NCBI RefSeq assembly: GCF_954871325.1
Contig: NC_088777.1
Coordinates: 7,603,366 to 7,667,365, forward strand
Source: Gordionus sp. m RMFG-2023
Taxonomy: Eukaryota; Nematomorpha; Gordioida; Chordodea; Parachordodidae
Length of the DNA: 64,000 nucleotides
Direction of reading: 5' to 3'
The notes below the pieces were generated by a model. That model saw only the letters and a list, made by a program, of their open reading frames with translations, was not told the DNA's origin and did not search any database. The translations under genes and the position numbers were made by a program. Positions 13,834 to 25,360 of this stretch are shown in pieces (position 1 is the first letter of the stretch; the number at the start of each line of letters is the position of its first letter).

Positions 13834-15983
13834 CAGCGTCTACATGACAGGATTTTCACTGGATGCAAACACCCTTCAAAAATCTTTGCCTACCCCCCTA
13901 AAAAATTCCCGCTACCTTCGGCGGCAATATTTCGCCATTATTATTTTCACCTTTTTAATTATAATGATACTCTTTTCAAAGAATTTATAAAGAATAACTT
14001 AAATTAATCTATCTCTACTACCAACCAGTGGCCCCTACACTTTCTGAGCGAATGAAGCAGAATACCCCCCTGAAAAGTACCCCCCCCCCCCTCGAAAAAA
14101 TGATAATTATTTTATAACACCCATAAATTTCAAAAATAATTTTTATTGCATCAATTTTTAATATATAATATAAATATGCAAAAAAAATATATATTTTTAA
14201 ATTAATTTCATCAATATTTAATTGTTTAAATAAATTTTTTTCCATTGATAATATGGTCAAATTATTGAGAAATGAATCTTTCATGGTACTACGAAGTCTT
14301 GTTTTAATTAATTTAATTTTACTCATGACTCTTTCGGCAGTACATGAGGTTGTAGGAAGTGCAGCATAAAACACACCTATTTTAAAGCTAAAAAAATTTT
14401 CTATATTTAATGATGAAAGTATATATACCTCTCCTTTTTGAAATGTAATGTTTGAAGTCTAGAACTTTCAAAATCAAAAGATTTCTCCTTCATAAAATCT
14501 TGTGCCTTTGAAAAAACATCCAAAAATTTAGTGTTATTATATTATATTAAAAAATAATTAAGACAATAATTTATATTATACTTCTCAAATTAATCAAGCA
14601 ATCTTTTGCCAATTGAATTTGATTTATTGCAAACCCTATATCCTTCGAAATGGTTTGCAATTTTGTACAAGCCAAACTTGTTATCAACAATATTTTATCC
14701 AAAACACAAGGTGATAGGATAAAATCAAATTTTTCTATTCTAAAGACTATAGCACTAGCCATAGTGAAAGTGGCAGGATCTTCAGAATTCTTTAAATTTG
14801 TTAAGGCTGCCCTCAACTCATCTAGTATTCCTAGAACATTTCGAAGTTCTTTAATTGATTGGTATAATTGAACAATGATTAAATTTAATCGATGACAATA
14901 ACACCAAATAAAAGCTGTCTTTGGCGCCTCTGCTCTAATTAAGGCCTGCACACCATTGATTCTTCCACTCATGTTTGAGACGCCATCATAACTTTGCCCA
15001 ACAAGAAATTCAAGGGGTAAATTCATCGAGCCGAGTTTGGATATTATATTATGCTTAATATCGAGCCTGTGGTATTTCCCGTACAATATATGTTAGTCAG
15101 TTTTTCAACAGGCTTCGGTGTCTCACTATTTTCAACATATCTTAATATCAAAGCTATTGCTTCTGATTTCGAATCAACTATGATTGAAAAGCACCTGTTA
15201 AATGTACTCATTTTGAATTTTATAACCATATTTTTCATGGTTTCAATGAGAATATTTATGTTATTATATGATAATAGATTTGAATATAATTTCGTTTTTA
15301 ATCCCTTATTTTTTTTATCCGTTTTTCTTTCTTCATTTTGTTGTATATATACATTTTTAGTACAGGTTCAGAATCTGCAATAAGCTTAATAAGGGCCATC
15401 ATATTGTCTTCTTGTTGCCTGTTCCCCCAGAAGACTTGGTTACGAGATATTAAATAATCTAAACATCTCCCTTCAAAAACCTTTGCCTACCCCCCTAAAA
15501 ATCGCGACCTTCGGTGGCGGTGTCTCTATCATTATTTTTACCTATTTATTTATTGATACTCTTTTCAAAGAATTTATAAAGGGTAACTTAAATTAATCTA
15601 TCTCTACTACCAACTATCTATATTTTGTGAATATAAATAATTTATATTTTAGATAATAAATTCAATTAAAATCTCCATTATTTACAATGAATTAGTTATT
15701 ATGGCATTATGAGCTTGCTAAAATATCTAAACCTTTTAAATTGCATTTAAAAGGATAGTTTATTTGGAAAACAATGTGTATGATTGTTTGCAAATTGTAT
15801 TATAATAATACTATAATAAAAGTATAATTTTTACAGCAATAAATTTTGTCCTATTTCATCTCAAAATTTAATAGATAACCCCCAAAAAAATTTATCCTAC
15901 CCCCATTAAAGCAGCTTACCCCCTACCCCCTCAAAAAAATAGGATGCAGACTGTTCCTACCCCTCCCGCTCATGTAGACACTG
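13834..15983 (-). mobile_element. 2.15-kb hAT transposon with 8-bp target duplication
   Basis: Ends CAGCGTCTACATGA and TCATGTAGACACTG form the terminal inverted repeat. Flanks AGCCCATT (13826-13833) and AGCTCATT (15984-15991) match at seven of eight bases. The interior encodes a broken hAT transposase on the minus strand. The left subterminal segment (13868-14025) is repeated in the same orientation at 15472-15620, on the other side of the transposase. The region 15472-15983 corresponds to most of the short derivative at 32219-32753. The element sits inside a unit of the 115-bp satellite. Confidence 0.92.
14220..15471 (-). pseudogene. hAT transposase, ZMYM1-like type, frameshifted
   Basis: Minus-strand pieces read in transposase order. 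15471-15360 gives CLDYLISRNQVFWG and MMALIKLIADSEPV. 15238-15044 gives FSIIVDSKSEAIALILRYVE, the first catalytic Asp region of the RNase H-like fold. 15086-14571 (171 codons) gives GQSYDGVSNMSGRINGVQ and FIWCYCHRLNLI, with the second catalytic Asp and the conserved C/H pair. 14374-14200 gives TTSCTAERVMSKIKLIKTRL, the hAT C-terminal dimerisation region. The pieces lie in different frames and in-frame stops separate the last two, so it is inactive. Its 5' limit coincides with the internal copy of the element's subterminal repeat. The family is typical of animal hAT elements whose relatives include ZMYM1 and THAP-zinc-finger proteins. Confidence 0.88.
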
Positions 15984-17837
15984 AGCTCATTTATGTCAAA
16001 AAAAATTTTAAAAGGTTATAAAATAACGATTATAAAAATTGTCACTTTTTATGGTACATCTTCATGAAATTCTAATTTAACATGTTTACAAAATCTAATT
16101 TATACCCATTTGGATTAAAAAAATACAAAAAACTATAAAAATAACGATTTTGACAATTGTCACTTATCTAGGGTATACCTTCACTGAAGTTTTATTTAAA
16201 TATGTTATCAATACTTATTTTGGCCCATTTACGTCAAAAAAAGTTTAAAAATAATGATTATGATAATTGTCACTTATCTAGGGTACATCTTCATTGAAGT
16301 TTTATTTCTAGCAATATTTATTCTAACCCATTTTGGTCAAAAACAAAAAACTTTAAAAATAACGATTATGACAATTGTCACTTTTCAGTGGTACATCTTC
16401 ATGAAATTTTAATTTAGCATGTTTACAATCTATACTTTTACCCATTTACAACAAAAGTATTTAAAATAAACAACGATTATGAAAATTGTAACTTATCTAT
16501 GGTACATTTCATTGAAATTTTATTTAAACATGTTAGCAATTCTTATCTTAGCCCATTTATGTCAAAAAAAATCAAAAAAGTTATAAAATAACGATTATGA
16601 CAATTGTTACTTTTCTATGGTACATCTTGAAATTTTAATATAACATGTTTATAATCTATATTTTTACCCATTTACGTTAAAAAAATTTAAAAAAGTTTAA
16701 AAATAATGATTATGACAATTGTCACTTATCTAGGGTACATCTTCACTGAAGTTTTATTTAGACATACTAGCAATACTTATTTTAACGCATTTTGGTCAAA
16801 AAAATTCAAAAAACTTTAAAAATAACGATTATGACAATTGTCACTTTTCAATAATAGATCTTCATGAAATTTTAATTTAGCATGTTTACAATCTATATTT
16901 TTACCCATTTGCAACAAAAAAATTTAAAAAACTTTATAAACAATGATTATGACAATTGTCACTTTTCAATGGTAGATCTTCAAGAAATTATTGTTTACAA
17001 TCTATATTTTTACCCATTTACAACAAAAAATTTCAAAAAACTTTATAAACAACGATTATGACAATTTTAACTTATATCTATGGTACATCTTCACTGAAAT
17101 TTTATTTTAACATGTAACAACTTATATTTTTGCCCATTTACGTCAAAAAATTGCAAAAAAACTTTAAAAATAATGATTATGACTATTGTAGCTTTTATAT
17201 GGTACATCCTAATTGAAATTTTAATTTAACATGTTAAAAATACATATTTTTGCCCATTAGCGTTAAAAAAATCTAATATGTTTAAAAATACCGATTATGA
17301 TAATTGCCATATTTCCAAGGAACATCTTCATTGAATTTATAATTTAACATCTTTACAATATAAATGATATTTTTACCCTTTTGAGTCAAAAAATTTAAAA
17401 CTTAAAAATAACGAATATGACAATTGTCACATTAAAATATTATCCTTAAAAAGATCATAAAATAACATAAATAAGTTAAATATAAATATTTTAAAAAAAT
17501 TATTTAGAAAACCCACCTCTTTTAATAAACTTAAGAAATAGATAATTTTACAAAAATGATAAAAAAAAACTATAAAAGATTTCACATAAAAATTGTATAT
17601 TTATAATAAATTTAATAAAAGAATTCCTCAAAAAAGATACATTTACAAAGAAGATTTAAAATTTTTATCATAATATGTTCAAAAATCTTTTTGAACTTCA
17701 AGAAATATTTTTTACTTAAAATCTTGGGCGTGAAAATCACTAATAACAAAAATAATATTACAATAGTAGCATATCATTTTTTATTAAAAACATCAAATAA
17801 TAAATAATATGTTGTTTTCTTTTAAATAAATGCATTC

Positions 17838-18160
17838 GCAATATATTTATTGTTTCGCAGTAATCTCTCGCGATAATGACTTCGCGTAAACATATTTGCG
17901 ATAATGACTTCGCGTAAACATATTCGCGATAAAAATTCACTGTAAAGTGTTCGCGTAAAATATTTCGCTAAAATGTATTCGCTCTAATAAATTCGCGGTT
18001 AAGGTTTTGCGGAAATAAATTTGCGATAATGGCTTCGCGAAATTGTCTTCGCTATAAATGTTTCGCGGAGATAAATTCGCAGAAATGGTTTCGCGATTTT
18101 ACCTTCCCTATAAAAACTCTTCGCGATAACGACATTCGTGATAAAAGTTTTACTGAATTG
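17838..18160. repeat. degenerate TTCGCG minisatellite
   Basis: The word TTCGCG or a one-base variant recurs every 17-20 bp, with cores such as GCGATAATGACTTCGCGTAAA. CG-containing words are otherwise rare here, so this 320-bp block stands out sharply. It lies between the end of the 115-bp array and a hAT MITE. Confidence 0.8.
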
Positions 18161-18257
18161 ACCTGATACGACTTTAAATTGTGTTTAAATTATTAAAATA
18201 TAGAACTCTTGATAAAAATTTAGGAATAGCAAAATTTCAAACAATTATACTAAAAAT

Positions 18258-18471
18258 TAGTGTCAACGGCTCGTTTTGAGCCGATTTTTAAAAGAACTCA
18301 ATATTTAATCCAGAAAAATATTACGCAAGCCTGAAGATTTTGCTCGTAGAAGGAACAACGGTCTAGGCATATATTATCGAAATCTCGAGGCTTAGGTAAT
18401 ATTTTTCTGCCTAAAAAATAGAGTTAGCCGTTTTAAAAAATCGGCTCAAAACGAGCCGTTTAACAACACTA
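18258..18471. mobile_element. hAT MITE (TAGTGTTG family), best copy with perfect 8-bp duplication
   Basis: The 214-bp element begins TAGTGTCAACGGCTCGTTTT and ends GAGCCGTTTAACAACACTA. The arms are complementary for about 50 bp, and the centre is also largely self-complementary (AAATATTACGCAAGCCTGAA against TCTCGAGGCTTAGGTAATAT). CTAAAAAT flanks both sides (18250-18257, 18472-18479). The 8-bp duplication and TAGTG terminus place it in hAT. Six further copies occur in the window. Confidence 0.95.
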
Positions 18472-18979
18472 CTAAAAATAGATAGTTTATAAAAGATATT
18501 AACTATTTTATATCTATGTATAGTATATAATATTTAATATATTTTACTTCCGGTATCTATAATAATAATTGATTTGTTGTTAATAAATAGTAAATTACAA
18601 ATAAGTCAATTGATAGAAGACAGCATTAATATATTCAGGGCCATAGCTACGGGGGGGGGATACCCCCCTCCCTCCAATTTAAAAAAATAGACTTCTAAAC
18701 CATGAAAGCTTAAAAGCTCTTTTAAAAACAATATCAATTAAAAATCTTAAAGGAGATAACAAAAATTTAAAAATTAACTGCAATCGTTATTATCTTAAAT
18801 CAAGATTTGATTTGATACTACATTTCTTATTCCTAGCATACAGAAGCTACCTTTTCGTGGAACTGGTTCAACAAAATTACTGATGCTAAATACATAATTT
18901 ATTCTTCTGGATTATTTATAACAATGTTTTCATACATCATCCAAAAAGATTCTGAATTAAATAAAATTATGAAAAAAAC

Positions 18980-19381
18980 GGTTAATGATGCTTACTACCA
19001 GGTGAATGTATGGAAATATTCTAAATACCAACCTAATTTGCTAAATACCGACCAAAATTTATTAAAATGCAATAAGATCCTTATTATTTAATATATTAAT
19101 ACGGAATCACGTGGTCGAGTCCGGCCTCCTATATATTATCCCCCCAAGGATGGAACCACCAAGTTAGAATAAGAAAAAAAACATGATCATTCCCTGGATT
19201 CGAACCCGGGATCATGGGATAAGTAAACCAAGCTCTTGCCTATTAGGCCATAGAGGCTTTCCAAAAATCACGATTTTTCAAATATATATTATAAATATAT
19301 TTGGTAGTGCCTATCCAAATGAAAAATGAACAAAATTCAAATTTGATAGATGGTACCTTAAGGTACCAAGCATCATTAACC
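18980..19381. mobile_element. non-autonomous element with 9-bp duplication and an internal tRNA-derived segment
   Basis: Ends GGTTAATGATGCTTACTACC and GGTACCAAGCATCATTAACC form a 15-bp terminal repeat. GAAAAAAAC occurs immediately outside on both sides (18971-18979 and 19382-19390), a perfect 9-bp duplication as made by Mutator-like transposases. The interior holds a tRNA-like stretch on the minus strand (19192-19257). A second copy is at 20184-20579 and a decayed relative at about 50735-50975. Confidence 0.85.
19192..19257 (-). other. tRNA-derived sequence (pol III A and B boxes), not a functional tRNA
   Basis: On the minus strand GCCTCTATGGCCTAATAGGC carries an A-box (TGGCCTAATAGGC) and, about 35 nt later, a perfect B-box GGTTCGAATCC. 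The T-arm pairs at four of five positions. The bases after the T-arm cannot pair with the GCCTCTA acceptor strand, so it is a tRNA relic, as in SINE heads. The copy at 20395-20455 has lost part of the B-box. Confidence 0.75.
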
Positions 19382-19389
19382 GAAAAAAA

Positions 19390-19561
19390 CAGCCGACATA
19401 TTTCAATTTCTATAAACGGTTCAATTAAAGCCAGAATAATATTATCTATATCTCGAGATTTAGCAAATAAAGTTTGAACCTTTCATCTGTAATCTAGGAG
19501 CAATATAGCTTGCATAATAATATTTTAGCTAAAATTTTAATCGGGCTGATTGAAAACACTA
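19390..19561. mobile_element. hAT MITE (TAGTGTTG family) remnant
   Basis: Contains AAACGGTTCAATTAAAGCCAG, ATATCTCGAGATTTAGC and the right terminus TGAAAACACTA of the family. The left terminus is missing; the element begins next to the target duplication of the 18980-19381 insertion, which probably landed in or beside it. Confidence 0.6.
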
Positions 19562-20175
19562 CTCGCGCCTTATAAATTTTCTGGAACCCCTTTACTTATC
19601 CTATTTTGGAATTGCAAAGTATATTTCGAAATGCCCTAAATATCACATCTTGCCATGCCTACATTTACTATATTATCCAGTAATGATTAAAACTTTGGCG
19701 AAGGGAGGTGGGAGGCTACGATTTTTATTTTATATACATATTGTCAAAGAAATATAATATTTATAAAATCGAATTTTTATATTACGAATATGAATAAATT
19801 CTTTTATATTTTAAAAATAGGGTCACAAAATACTATTGATATTTCAGTATCCCGAATTGAAATGAATATCGGTTTATGTTCATGTTTGGATAAAAATAAT
19901 GGTGCAAGTTCCCATTTCGGCTCGTAAAAAATAATAATATCGGCAAAGTTTGGACCTCTAAAAAGCGGTTTGAACACTTTCGTATACAAACTTACACTCG
20001 AATTATATGTTTAATATTTATTGAGTTCTAGAGGGTGATTCCTTTTTTAGTGATGCTCATGATTTTTTCCATGGTGTCCCTTCATAGTTGTATCTCAATG
20101 TAATATTATATTTTGATGTGTCCGTTATAATACTATATGTAAATAATTTATATATTGGTTTCAATTTACATCAGG
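19562..20175. other. AT-rich spacer, no gene seen
   Basis: A 61-codon minus ORF at 19804-19989 has no recognisable features. Nothing else is visible. Confidence 0.5.
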
Positions 20176-20183
20176 CATTATAG

Positions 20184-20579
20184 GGTTAATGATGCTTATT
20201 ACCAAGTGAATGTATGGAAATATTCTAAATACCAACCTAATTTGCTAAATACCAACCAAAATTTATTAAAATGTAATAAAACTCTTATTATTTAATATAT
20301 TAATACGGAATCACGTGGTCGAGTCCGGCCTCCTATATATTATCCCCCCAAGGATAGAACCACCAAGTTAGAATAAGAAAAAATACATGACCATTCCCGG
20401 GATCCGGGACCATGGGATAAGTAAGCCAAGCTCTTGCCTACTAGGCCATAGAGGCTTTCCAAAAATCACGATTTTTCAAATATATATTATAAATATATTT
20501 GGTAGTGCCTATCCAAATGAAAAATGAACAAAATTCAAATTTGATAGGTAGTACCTTAAGGTAGTAAGCATCATTAACC
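20184..20579. mobile_element. second copy of the tRNA-bearing non-autonomous element
   Basis: About 95% identical to 18980-19381 by eye, with the same GGTTAATGATGC termini. CATTATAG precedes and CATTATAA follows, an imperfect target duplication. The tRNA-like part is altered around its B-box (CCCGGGATCCGGGA). High identity of the two copies, only 0.8 kb apart, argues for recent activity. Confidence 0.85.
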
Positions 20580-20587
20580 CATTATAA

Positions 20588-21499
20588 GGCTAAAATTATT
20601 TTAAAAATGGTAATATATCAATGTTTATATAAATTGTGACTGACACTTATCGAAATTGTTCGATAATAATCTTTTCAACAATTCGAATATAGATTAGGAT
20701 TTTAGCAATTTACTATTATTACAATTTCATACTATTTAAGCGCCAAATCATGAGGAAACGTTCGGTTCAAGCTCAGTTTGGGTCCCTGCGATATCTATAG
20801 AAATTAAAAATTTATTTAAATATGAATTTGAAAATATTCCATAAATCTTTCTTTGTTTTCTTCGGGCTGTATTTTTCAAAGTTTTTTCCTCCCGCTATGA
20901 TTTATTTTCCATATCTTGATACATGGATCTGTAATCCATTTTGATAAAAGATAAGATCCGTTAATAATTATGAACATTAAACTTAAAAACTTTACTATAA
21001 AACTCGCTAGATTATATACCATGATCAAAATCATAAGATGAAAGTCCTTTCATATTCGGCAGTACAGTAGAAAAAAGTATTCACATAGTTAAGGAATTTT
21101 TTAAATTTATGATTAAGAGTATCTTCATAATATATTGTCGAAGCTCGGCAATTGTTTTATATTCATTTTCAATCATAGATTACTTTATTTGCTTCTCGCA
21201 AAATCGTGAATCTACCACATACTATTAGCAAACTCATATTCATGCCAAACAATATACTATAATAATGCATCACTGTAAATGGGGCATGACTAAACTATTT
21301 CTAAAAATAGGAATTGTCAGGTAAACTGCGAATTGCCATGACTGAACTGTGAATTGCGCGAATCATTGTTATGCTAAGATGAAATTTTGTAAAATTAACT
21401 GACTAAACTATGAACTGCTGAATTTAATGAAAAATGCTTGAACTAAGAATTGCCGTATTTTATGTTAAATTAAAATGACTAACCTAATTTATCTGGCAA
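20588..21499. other. AT-rich spacer, no gene seen
   Basis: Mixed sequence with weak local repeats of GAACTGCGAATTGC-like words at 21320-21440. No ORF or RNA gene is supported. Confidence 0.45.
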
Positions 21500-23028
21500 T
21501 TGATAATAATTTAGGAATTCGTTTAAATCAGAGTTATAAATTTCCTCAAGATAAAAAAAAATCTAAAATATCTCGATCTTTGAAGATTGTAAAATTTGAA
21601 TATCTTTTATTTTAAAAAAAATTTTTAGCAACAGGTTTTTTATTCAAAAATATTTTTGATCATGGATCTTCATAGATCTTGATATTATAAGATAGTAAAT
21701 TATTCTTTATATATTTATTAGACGTAAATGGGTTAATAAGCTTGTTAAATTATAATAAATTCAAAGAAAACGTACCATAAAGGATGACAATTGTCGTCAT
21801 AATCCTTATTTTAAACATTTGTGATATTTTAGATATAACATAGAAAACTGACAATTGTCATATATATTATTTTTAAACTTATATAAAATTTAAATAAGTA
21901 TATAATATAGAAATTTTGACAATTATTGATTATTTCAAAATTATTGATAATATATATTGTTATTCATGTTTGTTGTCAGAACGGAGCTATCCTATCTAAT
22001 TTTTAAAAATTATCGTCCCAATCTAATTTTTTGAAGAAAAAATATTGGCACAGCATGTTTCTTAAATTTTTGATGGCATTATTATTAGATTACAAAATAT
22101 TAAAAAAAGATGCTTTCTAACTCTTTTAACAGAGAGTTATTATTAAGTAAAAGTAGAGTTTTTAATATTTACAACGACATAAAATGGCAAGCCTTTCCTG
22201 GCAATGAGATAAAAGTAAAATTTAAGCCACAAGTTCAAGTTTTTTTAATATTTTTATGGGTTGTTAAATTGCTTGGTTAGGTAGAATTAGCATAATTTTT
22301 GGTAGGATATTTAGCCTGACAATTAAATGGGTCGATCTGACTAACCAAATCTATAGACCAGAGCACCGAACAAAACTTTATATATTATCTCACTGTGTAT
22401 TTTTTGCTCAATTCTTTATTCGTATTAATGACTAGAGGAAGAATAGTTCAATATTAACATTGTAGTATTTATTTTATATTAATAAATTAGACTTACTTTT
22501 TCAAAATGTTCTTTTCTATAATCTGAAAGTATTGAATATATTTTATTTACTCTACCAACTCGAGTCGCGAAATACAGTTAAATTATGAATCCTTATTGTT
22601 AACTTAAGGAAATAGTTCAATATTAACATCAAAGTAATTATTTTATATTAATAAATGATAAATACTTATTTTTACAAATTTTTATCTTCTTAATCTGCAA
22701 ATATTGTATAATTTTTACTTTACTTACCAACTTTCTCGATCGTGAATATAAGAGGAGTAAAAATATTGTAAGAAATTTAAGTGCCAATAAAATGATTGGT
22801 GCAATGAAGGGTTAATTTCTTTTAATCATGTTTTTTTTAATTTTATATATTATCATATATAATGCCAAAAAAAAAATTTCAAAATTAAGGTACTTGATTC
22901 TATCTTTCTATTGAACTCCCCTGATCTTAACTTTGCAATGGTTTGTCTGATTACCAATAAAATGAGGAAACTTTATATGATTTATAGCCATACTATATTA
23001 GTTAAATTGTATGATATGAATACTAAAA

Positions 23029-24218
23029 CATAAGCGTAGCTAGGATTTTCCTAAGGGGGGGGGGTTAAAAAATTACTGGGGGCTTCGCCCTCAGAGACCA
23101 TTTTGGGCGGGCCTTCGGCCCTCTTTTGTCAAACCTTCGGCAGGGTTACCTTAGTCAATATATAGTCATAAAATATTTTTACAAGATAGGAGGTTAGTTT
23201 TAATAAAAAAAATAAGCCTGGAACAAATATGAAATAAATTTTTATTAGTTTATATAAAATATAATAAATCTATTGTATATACATTAATATAAACATGGTA
23301 ATAATTTATTCCAAACAAGTATAATAAATTTATTTAGAAAAAGTAAGTAGACATATAGTTGATATTCCTCTATTATATAGAATTAGTTACAAAATACTAG
23401 GTAGAATTCCACTTTTACAGACATATTTGACAGTTAGAGAATATATTACAGTTATATTTTAACAAATATTACTAATCAATGCTCTTGATAATAAATATAG
23501 CAATAATTTGCATTCAATTATTTAATGCCATCTATTTTTTTAAATAAAATATGATATTAAAATTTAATCTTTATTCATCCCACAATGTCTTTAAAAGATA
23601 TTTTCTGATATTCTTATCAATATTTTATAGTTTTCTGTAAAATATATAATTCGCTATATTGGTAAAAATTACTTGATTGTCATATGATAATTGATAAAAT
23701 TAGATATACTGTAAATCTATGACATATAATATTCCACTGTTTGTATTGTGCTTTAATTTTTTAAATAATTTATGATTTAATTTTATCAGTAGTTTTATAA
23801 TTATATTTTACTTTTATTAAGATAAATAAATTAAAATTACTCACTTTATAAAAAATTATATTTGATATATTATATTATTTAGTAATTTTATGGATCTATT
23901 ATTAATAATTATAATACATTTCACTTTTGTCTTAAGACTTATCTTTGGCTTATATTCTATTTCTTGGTTCACTTTTTTTATATATAAATGCTTTTTTCCA
24001 AAAATGTATAAATTATGATATATAGTTTTATAAAAAAATATTAACATTTACATTCTTTCTTTCAAATGATTGTTTTAGATATATGCATACATTTTTGGGA
24101 TTGGGGGAGGGCTAAGGGAGATCTTTTTTATTAGTTTAAGATGATATTCACAAAAAGTGATAAATTCTGAAGGGTGGGGGAGAATTTCCTCTTGTCCCCC
24201 ACCCTGGCTACGCCTATG
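23029..24218. mobile_element. 1.19-kb hAT-like non-autonomous element
   Basis: Left end CATAAGCGTAGCTAGG and right end CCCTGGCTACGCCTATG are complementary with mismatches. ACTAAAA flanks both sides (23022-23028 and 24219-24225). Next to the left end is a G-run and GGGGGCTTCGCCCTC / GGGCCTTCGGCCCTC hairpin words, shared with the end at 28339. No transposase is visible. The insertion lies in the loop of the large inverted-repeat element and is therefore younger than it. Confidence 0.75.
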
Positions 24219-25277
24219 ACTAAAATAATAACATCATTAAAATTTTTAAGAAATTAACAATCAGACTCAAAACACATTTAATAATAAAGATAAAAGCAAA
24301 AATAAATGAATAAATTTTTTTAATGATAAATGTCGCAATGCAATTATATTTTTTTCATTTTCTCATTCTGTATTCAAATGTATGATTTTAATTATTTTTT
24401 TATATAAAAACAATTAAATTAATATTTAAAAAAAATATATATATATAAATTACATAAATAGACAAAATAATTATGATTTTTTATCCTCTAGGTGTCAGCT
24501 AGAAGAGGAAAATATAAAATAAAAATTTCCAAATTTATAATAAAATAAAACTAAATAGGTTTATAATGTTAAAAAAGCCAAATTTATTTTAAAAAATTAT
24601 TTCATCCAAAAGTTTTTTTATTTTTCTAAAAATAATATTTAGTTATTTATTTTGCCTAATCATCGCGTCCTCGCCTTCTTTAACTTTTTCAATTTTTCCT
24701 TAAAAAAAATAAAAATACCCCATTTTAATCATAATTTAATTCCTTCTTAATTTATTCATATTTTAAGAATATACTGTAATGATTTTAATTGCTATTTTAA
24801 TCATTTTATATTATTTTATGACAACTTTTGACAAGTGAGTCAAAAATATTCTTAGAACTGGCACGAGTTATTAAATACCATAAAATGATATTAATAAATT
24901 AATATAATTTTTTATTAATAAAAATTATGTATACAAAAGTGTATATTTATGCTTAATATAAATTCCAAAACAGATAAAAAAAAAGTTACACGGATGACCA
25001 CGTAGGACTTATGTGACCTCAATTCAAGAAACCCTTATAACGCTTGAACTACTCAAAAAAAAATTAATTTTGTGCACATATACTTATCTAAAAATGTTAA
25101 ATTACTAAGAGATTCACATGGATGCCAGATTTCATTAGCAAAATAGAATCTATTCATCCGAAAATGATAAATTGCTGGCTAGAGCAAATTTATGATTATT
25201 TTAAATTAATTTATTTTATTTTAGTACCATGTAGAGATAAATTCAGTGTTTGACAACCCAAAAGATAACACATCTCT

Positions 25278-25360
25278 GATTGGCTCTCCTGCAATTCCTG
25301 TTAGTTGTAGTAAAACCAGGCGGGATATATATAAAGCGAGAATGCTCGGCTCTAGTGCAC
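25278..25360 (+). promoter_or_regulatory. possible pol II core promoter (CCAAT-type and TATA boxes)
   Basis: GATTGGCT (an inverted CCAAT box) at 25278-25285 is followed 41 bp later by TATATATAAAG (25326-25336) in an unusually GC-rich context, with a start predicted near 25355-25360. No recognisable coding sequence follows; the first ATG (25376) opens only 12 codons. TATA-like words are common in AT-rich DNA, so this is tentative. Confidence 0.25.

Larger units (their letters stand above)
13790..17450 (+). repeat. 115-bp satellite array with a palindromic core, split by a hAT insertion
   Basis: From 15984 to 17450 about 13 units follow each other at spacings of 103-123 bp. Each unit has AATAACGATTATGACAATTGTCACTT, here quoted in two parts as AATAACGATTATG and the 12-bp perfect palindrome TGACAATTGTCA, then GGTACATCTTCA, a CATGTTAGCAATACTT or GTTTACAATCTATA segment, and CCCATTTACGTCAAAAAA. 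Units alternate between these two segment types, hinting at a higher-order period. One half-unit is left of the hAT element (13795-13833), so the array was there first. The same units occur in the arms of the inverted-repeat element at 21.5-27.85 kb. Confidence 0.9.

Noticed and set aside
15990-17450. CRISPR-like array
   Set aside because: Units are whole-length tandem satellite repeats in a eukaryotic genome, with no unique spacers.
19192-19257. Functional tRNA gene
   Set aside because: A and B boxes are present, but the acceptor strands cannot pair and the sequence lies inside a transposable element.
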